Assembly (NCBI RefSeq): GCF_947179165.1
Contig: NC_077237.1
Location: forward strand, 62,479,523 to 62,543,522
Length of the DNA: 64,000 nucleotides
Origin: Solanum dulcamara
Lineage: Eukaryota; Streptophyta; Magnoliopsida; Solanales; Solanaceae
Direction: 5' to 3'
This document shows, piece by piece, positions 56,291-64,000 of the stretch. The position numbers and the translations under genes are program-made. Position 1 is the stretch's first letter. The number at the start of each line of letters is the position of its first letter. The notes under the pieces were generated by a model. That model was not told where the DNA came from. It did no database searches and saw only the letters and a program-made list of their open reading frames with translations.

Positions 56291-58298
56291 TAATCTCGAT
56301 GCTTTATAGTCATAGATCTTTGTGGAATGTCTTCCCCACCTAGTCTAACTAATGAAACCATCTGGGTTAAACTTAAAACCAATCTTGAATCGTAAAACAG
56401 AACTCGTTATTATCGCCAAAAACTAGTATAATTGCAGAGTTTGGGAGGTAAGGATAGAAAGACATCAAAGCAAGCGCACCTCCTAGATAAGGATCAAACT
56501 ATCAGACTCATCTGCTACACCAGTCTACAAGGATCTAAGCTGGTCAAAATGGCATCGTGGGTAACACTAAGGCCTATCGTGTCCAAATCATGCATTTCTA
56601 AGCTCTAGTCAAACCTAGGCTAAGGCTACACATGCTCCTAATAGATGATAAAACAAGTATATAAACACAACACAAGTCATGGATGATATGGAAGGAAAGT
56701 AGCATGCTAACACGTACCCAATAAAATCTCAAAATAGGCCTAAAGTATAATTTCTAAATGTCTTAGCATGATTCATTCACTATTCAACCCAAAATCAAAC
56801 TAATCAACAGACAATCATATTTCAAGATAAATCTAAAAAGATAGAAGTCGTAACCTATCAGTAGACTGATCACGGGTTCTTTAAAATAACTAAACCAGAG
56901 TTTTTCCCTTTCGAACGGCCTTCGAACATTTCTGTGCAATCAAATATAGGTACATAACATTAATATGATCGTTTGACATTAAAATTACTAAAATCAAAGA
57001 TGGACCAATTTTGGAGTAAAAAATGTGAATATGGGACCCACTTTGGTAATTTCGAATTTGACTCTGTAAAAAGGTCCTAAACACCATTACAAACTTGTGT
57101 TCCAAAATAGAATACAATTTGGTGCTCAGAACAACCCCAAAAATGACATGCAATAAAATCACAAAGGAAGCTTAAGGACAATAACTAAAATGAGTATTTT
57201 ACCTCCAAAAAAGCCTCCTCAACACTTTCCAAAGTTACCCATGCATTTTCCATTAAATTACCCACAAACTAGGCTTTGAATCACCAATTTTTGCCTTACA
57301 ACAAAAGAGATATCAATGTTTGAAAATAAGAACCAAGTGTTGATTGCGTCTGGTCTTTTAAATAAAGACCAAACACAGTTGCCTATCAGAATCGCAAAGA
57401 CACGTGTAATGATTACGAACGTCCCTCAAAATGACCATTGCAATAGTGGTGATCAGGTCTCACAATCAAGAAGACCAACTGAGGTTAACCCATGTCAACG
57501 CCTCATCACGATTACAGCCAAAGGCCTCATGATTGAGATTCATGTGCTAAGTATCCTCTGCAATTGCAGAGGCTGCATCTCAAATATGATGAAGAAAGCC
57601 ACTTGCACCAGCAACTGCTGCATCAAGGATTTTTAGCCTAGTCCAAAGTCTCCGATGAGGTACTCGAGATTCATTTGGAATCCTGTGCGCGCAAATGAAC
57701 TATGCTACCCTACCAAATTCGATGTTCTGGACTCAATGACGTCTTCAAAATTTCAATATAAGATTATTTTAATAAAAAGTAGGTCCCAAACCCATGTGCC
57801 ATTTTAAGCTTAATTTTACAACTAGCCTCAAAATTAGACCGAAAGCCTTGGAAAATGAATGAAAGATCATCCTAGATGAAACTCTACATTCCATAACTAA
57901 CCAAGCTCACATAATTTTCATCCAAGCGTGTTTTCCAAGAATGTTGACAACGTCAACCTTAGGTAAAATTTCATAGGCTAAAATGCCAAATGGCCCAAAA
58001 CTTGCATTGATCTCCTTGATAATCATGCCAACTATGAAACTAGCATAAGTTGGCCATTCTAGAGCTGATGGAACCATTAAAATTTTATTTTGATGTTGTT
58101 TACCTGATGTTATGACCGATGTCAACTTTTCATGTTCAAAAGCTCCAAAATAGGGAAACGGGCCTAAAACCCAAACGAACGACCAATCAACTGAATAGTC
58201 AGTGTCAATAAGTCATAAATGACTTAGGATCACTATAGAAATGCTTTAAACAACGAAAAGAATGCATTAAGGCAAAAATGACCTAGGGGGTCATTACA

Positions 58299-59724
58299 TA
58301 CTTAGACAATTATTTACTACTGGTGCAGATTTTTTCTCTATTTTCAAATGAACAATGATAAATATTGTCGACACGCTTCAATATTGAAGTAAAAAATAGC
58401 CTACTCTATTTTTTCCAAATCGAAGAACTGAATTTAAATCAAATCTAACAAAACATGTAAAACGACTCGCATTATCATTTTATTTTTAACATATTTCCCA
58501 GTTTGAACCTACATGTAGTTTTACTACGTTATTTATGACTAGAAAGAATAGATGGCATGATTCTAAAGGTGTTCAAATGTGATAAGAGAAAAAAATTCAA
58601 TTTTGAAAGTTGATAAATGTAATTACACTCATGTTCCTTTGGTGTTTTCTTATTATTTTTTCTATTTTAATCATCACCATATCTTTTTCATAATATTTGT
58701 GACTAACAGGAAGGGTTGACATAAATGTCATGGTGATTGAATGGATATTGGATGAGATTTTTGACTTTGAAGGTTTGAAGTTTAAAGAAAATTAAAATTC
58801 TTAGCTAACGATATTAAATTAGAATTGTGATAGTTTTAAGGTCATAAAGGCGATTTTTGGTTTGATTGTATGTTTGTATGGATATCGAGGTGTTTGGGAG
58901 TGATTTGAGTCTTTGGTTGTAATTTTGAGTTTTAAGAAAGCTAAGTTCTTGTCAAATTTTGGTAAATATGGACCTCGTATTGATGATTTCATAAATTCAA
59001 TTGGCCCAAAATGTCTTTCATAATTTATTTTCATATTGGTTTGTATTTGGGAGATTCTGAATGAGTTTAAGACACTCAGGTTACATTCTAGTTGAATTTA
59101 AAGTTAATAGTTGACTACGGTAAAATAATTGACCAAACAAGTTGTATTTATGATTTTAAAGTTCCAACATACTAGTATAATAATTTTAAACTTGTCCATA
59201 AATTTTAGTTAAATTTTGATGAGCTTCGGATGGATTTTAAATATTTTGATTACTTTGTCCTTGTTTAACCATAAAAATATGAAGATTCAAAGGTCCGCTT
59301 TTAGTTTTTGAGATCAAAATTATATTCCAAGACTTTTGAAATTTCAAGCATAAATTATATGAATGATCTATAAAATTTTGGGTAATTTTGGTAAGTCCAA
59401 ATAAGATTTTTGTCATGAAACATAAAATTATAATTTAACATAAAAAAATGATATCTGACTGGGAAAAAGAGTATGATATTGAGTTTCGATTGAACAAGTA
59501 GGTTGGTATCATTATCTATGACTCAAACAAAAAAGAACTGCCCATATCAAGGTTGTATGAGGCAATTACATGCATTTTATTTTTTAAAAATACAGTTGGT
59601 GAAAAGAATAATTAGGTTTGTGTATACCTTTAGTGACGAAAAAGTGAACTTGTACTGATGACATTTTAATTTTTTTGACAAATTTACTTTATTTCTATGT
59701 AGTTGGACAAAATTAAATTCGGCA
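58299..59724. other. AT-rich DNA, probable old repeat, no gene
   Basis: Long stretches of TTTTGAAATTTC, AATTTTGATGAGCTTCGG and AGTTAATAGTTGACT type recall worn gypsy LTR sequence, but I cannot place ends. The ORF at 58819-59034 (-) has no motif. Confidence 0.4.
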
Positions 59725-59902
59725 TACTTCAGCAGTAGCACCTCAAGCTAGAGGCAGTGCCAAAAGTCAGGACCGATGAGGTGGTCGCCAGGGAGATTAG
59801 GGAGGATCTCAAGGAGGTATATCAGGCGGTAGTTCAGACGTTAAGGTCAGTGTTGGATAGGGGCACCTATATGCAGCTCTAGCAAGGGCGGAGACTGAGG
59901 CA

Positions 59903-60259
59903 TTGGACGTTGTCATCACATGTATGATTATTTTATATTGTTATCCCCACTCGACTTTATTTTATCTAGGTTCTACTTTCTCATCTATATATGTATATTA
60001 TGATTCCCTACTTAGTATGTTCTCTAAGCCTTTATTAGCTCTGTTATGTGTTTCAACAACCGTGGGTGACTCTTTACTAGTGGATCAGGTGTGTAGATCT
60101 TGTTTGCTGACTATTCAATGGTGTGACAATCAAGTTGGCTTTATTGTTTTGGATATGTTAGGTTTTTTCGTTTTCCTGGGCATGGACTGGTTATATCCCT
60201 ACCATTTAATTTTGGATATTATTGCTAAGACTGTTACCTTAGCCATGGTATCCCTCTAG
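59903..60259 (+). pseudogene. Gypsy protease, element H
   Basis: 118-codon open stretch covering the whole domain: VVITCMIILYC, then the active-site region FYLGSTFSSIYVYY, where family members have F-D-P-G-S-T, so the catalytic Asp is lost. It continues VSTTVGDSLLVDQVCRSCL, IVLDMLGFFVFLGMDWLYPY and ILDIIAKTVTLAM, the second half with the hydrophobic flap-strand pattern. The first Met is internal to the polyprotein. Confidence 0.85.
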
Positions 60260-61745
60260 GGGTATGAAAGGCTCTTTTAGTTACTCACTGACTAGGTTAT
60301 CTCTTTTGTTCAAGCTTATATATTTGTTACTAGCGGGCTTCTAGATTACTTGGACTATGTTCGGAATATTAGTAGGGATTGCCCTACAATTGATTCAGTC
60401 CCTTTTGTACAATAATTCACAGATGTATTCCCTACTGATCTACCTGGCCATCACCTGGAGCGTGATATTGACTTTGCTATTGAAATCAAGTTGGGCACTC
60501 TACTATTTCTATTTCTCCTTACTGAAAGGCCACCGTAGAGCTCAAGGAGCTCAATGTTCATCTTCTGGATCTCTTGTTAAGAGATTCATTTGACTGAGTG
60601 TGTCGCCTGCCCCTATGTTATTTATGAATAAGAAGGATGGGACAATGCATATGTGTATTAACTAAGGCAGTTGAAAAAGGTGGTGGTAAAGAACCGGTAT
60701 CCCATGCCTTATATTGATGATTTGTATGACCATACTAAGGGTGCCGCAGTGTTCTCTAAGATTAATTTGAGTTCCAGTTACCATGAATTGAGGATTAGGT
60801 GGTAGATATACCTTAGACAACATTTAGAAGTCTTTATGATCATTATGAGTTTCTAGTGATGTCCTTGGAGCTGACCAATGCCCCTTAAACCTTCATGGAC
60901 TTGATGACGCATGTATTCAAGCCTTATATTGATTCCTTTGTCATTCTTTTCATTGATGACTTTCTGGTATACTTGTAGAGCTGGGAATAGCATGAGCAAC
61001 ATTTGAAAATCATGCTTCGGACTTTGAGAGATCAGTGGTTGTATGCCATGTTCTCAAAGTGAGAGTTTTATCTTGAGCTCATACCATTCTTGGTGAACGT
61101 AGTGTCCAAGGAAGGCATTATAGAGGATTCGGTGAAGATTGAACTATTTTCAATGGCTAGGCACACCTTGGTGACTGATATTCAAAGCTTTATTGGATTC
61201 GTGGGATACTATAGATGGTTTGTAGAGGGATTCTCATTTGTTGCAGCACCTTTAATTCGGTTGACTCTCCTTGATTTTCCTTTTAAGTGGTCAGAGGAGT
61301 GTGTGATGAGCTTTCGGAAGCTCAAGGAGTTGCTTACTACCGCTTCTATTTTAACTCTTTCAGTTGAGGGTGAGGGATTCACTATGTATTACGATGCATC
61401 CGGTGTTAGTTTGGGTTGTGTATTGATGCAGCAGGGTCGTGTGATTGCATATGTTTCAAGGCAGCTGAAGATGTATGAGCACAACTACTCACTTATGACT
61501 TGGAGTTGGCGGCGGTAGTTTTTCCCCTTTAGATTTAGAGGCATTACCTATATGGGGTCAGATGTGAGATCTACACCGATTAGAGGAGTGTACAGTAAAT
61601 TATGAGAAAAGACCTCAACTCGAGGCAACGTAAGTGGATTTAGCTCCCGAAGGACTACACCTCTCTAATTTTTACCATTCGGGCAAGGCAAATGTGGTAG
61701 TGGACTCCTTGAGTTAGAAGGCCATGAGTATAGATATTTTATCCC
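60260..61745 (+). pseudogene. Gypsy reverse transcriptase and RNase H, element H
   Basis: Fragments in all three frames: SLLYNNSQMYSLLIYL in a shifted reading of the RT N-terminus near 60400, [14 protein letters not shown] near 60690, HYEFLVMS near 60842, and SFVILFIDDFLVYL near 60935 with both catalytic Asp. 61090-61518 is the open connection/RNase H part: FIGFVGYYRWFVEGF, PFKWSEECVMSFRKL, and GFTMYYDASGVSLGCVLMQQ, the RNase H start with its Asp. Many stops. Confidence 0.85.
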
Positions 61746-62789
61746 AGATTGAGTTCTGTGGGGTAACATCGTGTAGGCCACCTTAGGTTCTGATGAACGC
61801 TCAACTATATCTCTTATTTTCAGAGTATAGGTGGTTATTTACAAAATAATACCCAACTTATTAGGTTAGGATCGAACCTCAAGGACTGGCAAATGGGACT
61901 CTCTTCAATTGATTCAACAATTCAAACAAATTAGCAATTATAGTTCACAAGAAACATACATATATAAAAGCGGAGGATTTATCTAACAACAACAATTTAT
62001 CACTATGAAGAACTAAAAACAGGGATTTATAACAACTTTTTCTACCAAGATTGGAAAGGACAAGGGGTGTGTGCATAGCAGTTTGGGTTTCAAATCAAAT
62101 TGATTAAGATTAAGCTCATTAAAAGAGATTGGTAAATGGATAGCATTTGGTTTAGGCTACACTTTGATATTCTACCAAACTATCAAGTGTATGTTCCTTG
62201 GTTTCTTTTGAACACCAAGACCTTTGAAACAAAACACCAAATATTACTTGATTAGATGAACTATCCCTAGCTTACATTATTAAAAAAAATTATTCGGATT
62301 ATCCCATCCCTGGCTGAAACCTATAGAGTAATTTCAATAATTCCTCACTATCGAGTCTTACGCAACTCCATTTTGCTTCCAAACCAAAATCCATTAGATA
62401 TCTCAATCAATGTTTGCAACCGCTGATAGTTTTTATTAAAACTCCAAGACTACAATACATCCATGTCATACAAACAATTTTAGAAAAGATTAATCAAAAC
62501 CCATTCGGGCTTTTACACTTCCATAAAGTACACACAACCCTAACTAATGATTTAGCTACTCATAAAACAAGTAATAAAGATAATACCCATAAAGTAAATC
62601 TTCTTTCCAAGCTAAAATGATGAACAAAATATGAATCCAAGCTTTGGAGAATACAAATTAGGTTTCGCTGTCTATAAGCTAAGAGTTTTTCACTATGGCT
62701 ATGAAGGTTCTATCTCTCTAGAAATTTCTCTCTACTCTCTACATTTGGTAAATATATAATGTGAATAATGGTACATAATTTTACAAATG
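61746..62789. other. Unassigned DNA between pol fragment H and an LTR fragment
   Basis: No gene recognised; the ORF at 62414-62620 has no motif. GATCGAACCTCAAGGACTGG near 61872 is of a kind seen in plant repeats. Origin unknown. Confidence 0.4.
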
Positions 62790-64000
62790 CCCAATTTGAT
62801 CCTTACTATCTAAAATGGGAAATTTGGGACTCGCTTTCAGAATTCCAAAATTGACCTCAAAAAGAGGTTCTAAACATATCCCCAAGCTCATAAATCAAAT
62901 TGGTAACCAGTACGGGGTTGGGAAACTATGCAAAATGAGCATGCAACAAAAATTCACAAAATTCGAACTAAAAGATGAAAATGGCGGCTTCATGATCAGT
63001 GAACTTTGAAAAAACAAGATTCTCCCAATCCAAACAAATTACACCATAATGTTCCTTTAGAAATACCCCAGAATATAGCCTCAAAAATCAATAAAAATGG
63101 AGTTTATATGATCAAGATACAATCTCCACAAATTCAACAAAATACCACTATGAAATTCACTAAAATAGTAGTTAAGTACGAATTCTTGCCTCACACAAAG
63201 CTTTTCCTCGAGTTTCCAAGCTCATCATTAGATTCCCCAAGAAATTTTCTTGAGTTTGGAACTTGAATCACCTTATTCGAGGTTAGAATAAAGGAAATAT
63301 CGATGTTTGAAGTTTGAAGAATAACCTAAAAATCGTCCTTGGCCTTTATTGAAAGACTAGGACATTGGCCTTCGTGAATGCGGCTACAGTGCTCCGCGAA
63401 TGCAGAGGTCAAGAAACTTGACCTTCGCAAATGCGGCCAGAGTCCCACGATCAGGGAGGAAAAAATCTCACAACTCTGAAACGTGGTCAAGGCTCCGCGA
63501 ACATGGAGACCAACCTCATGATCCTTCGCGAACGCGACCAAGGCTCCACGATTGCGGAGAAAAATTTTACGGACCTCCACAAATGCTTCCTGGGGCCCGC
63601 AATCAATAAGAGTAATTTTGGCTGCACCAGCTATTAGCTAGAAGTTGAATTTTCATCAAGTTCAAATACTTCATTGGGGTGCTCGAAATTCATTCAGAAT
63701 CTCATGCGCGCAAATAAGATATGATACCCTACCAAATGCAATGTTTTGGACTCAATGGTATAGTTAAAATTTCTATATAAGATCATTACGACTGAAAGCA
63801 GGTCCCACACTTAAGGGTCATTTAGAGCCAAATTCCACAATTTGCCTTGGAATTAGAACGGAAGCCTTGCGAAGCAAACAAAGGATCGTTCTACACCAAA
63901 AATCGAAATTACAAAACTAACCGCACTGTCAAAATTTCATCTGAGCGCGTTTTCTATGAATATTGGCCAAAGTCAATTATAGGCCAAATTTCAAAGACAA
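62790..64000 (-). mobile_element. A/G-type LTR fragment running off the window
   Basis: Aligns on the minus strand with the middle of the element G LTR (about 56900-58000) and with element A LTR 7170-7800 (shared CTCGAAATTCAT, GGTCCCACA and TTTTCTATGAATATTGGCC-type blocks). Neither end is in the window. A CpG-rich array is at 63360-63600. Confidence 0.7.
63360..63600 (-). repeat. CpG-rich short repeat array (least decayed copy)
   Basis: Repeats of CTTCGCGAACGCGACC, CTCCGCGAATGCAGAGG and CTTCGCAAATGCGGCC type, about 30-40 bp apart, richer in intact CG than the copies at 7585-7775 and 57330-57620. Confidence 0.65.

Larger units (their letters stand above)
55316..58298 (-). mobile_element. 5' LTR of element G (A-type family)
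   Basis: 2983 bp; on the minus strand it runs from TGTAATGACCCCC to GGGTCATGATA. The half near 58298 aligns with 6888-7530 of the element A LTR. It contains a 48-bp minisatellite (56099-56290) and a perfect stem-loop pair (55700-55755). ORFs inside (56033, 57316, 57907) are incidental. Confidence 0.82.
59725..61745 (+). mobile_element. Gypsy element H, pol fragment
   Basis: Internal fragment without LTRs: the end of gag (ALARAETEALDVVIT-like spacer near 59875), then protease, RT and RNase H on the + strand. It ends in the linker after RNase H (KAMSIDILSQI) near 61740. It is closest in style to elements A and G. It could be part of the same old insertion as the LTR fragment at 62790-64000, but strands differ, so this is not supported. 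Confidence 0.75.

Noticed and set aside
1..64000. Integrated plant pararetrovirus
   Set aside because: The RT fragments lie in a PR-RT-RH-IN order with integrase, LTRs, primer sites and target duplications, which are LTR-retrotransposon features; no movement-protein-like sequence was seen.

Overview
This window is repeat-rich nuclear DNA of a flowering plant, most likely of the nightshade family (Solanaceae). The family call is an inference from the style of the Ty3/gypsy, Tnt1-like copia and LINE sequences; genus cannot be fixed from sequence alone. There are no bacterial features and no CRISPR. Only one ordinary host gene looks intact: an intronless 158-aa RING-H2 protein at 25079-25555. 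Almost everything else is transposable elements, their fragments and local tandem duplications.

Layout. 1-10220: 3' part of a decayed Ty3/gypsy element (A, + strand), whose protease codons are split by a 3.2-kb solo LTR with a perfect 5-bp target duplication and whose integrase carries a 473-bp tandem duplication; its 3' LTR is 6888-10220. 10221-20480: a 775-bp tandem repeat and older relatives, interrupted by a 5'-truncated LINE (11837-18550, + strand), which is itself interrupted by a nearly complete Tnt1-like copia element (12217-17292, - strand). 20481-26248: low-copy-looking DNA with a B3-like gene remnant, short duplications, a Tourist-like MITE and the RING-H2 gene.

26249-58298 is a layered retrotransposon nest. 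Element C (LTR, primer site, partial gag, + strand) abuts the gag of element G (- strand; its 5' LTR is at 55316-58298). Element B (+) inserted in G's gag and spans 30457-54353 with target duplication TCATG/TCATA. B's 3' LTR is split at about 39160/53638 by a segment F of unknown, possibly organellar, origin. F carries solo LTR E (-; 39916-53129, target duplication GGCTC), and E is split by a full-length element D (-; 42264-52620, target duplication AACAC/AATAT). 58299-64000: AT-rich DNA, a fifth gypsy pol fragment (H, +), unassigned DNA, and the middle of another A/G-type LTR (-) running off the end.

The most interesting signal is not a gene. Every datable gypsy LTR here, from at least four sequence families, carries two consecutive stem-loops about 420-570 bp before its 3' end. 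The first is built on a GTAC core and the second on a family-specific stem; loops are 7-9 nt. Between families the arms change on both sides so that pairing is kept, which is the pattern expected of a selected structure. Other points of note are the dated insertion order, apparent C-to-T decay of target duplications and catalytic codons, an apparently perfect 396-bp duplication over a chimeric junction, and paired CGCG-box palindromes in the copia LTR.
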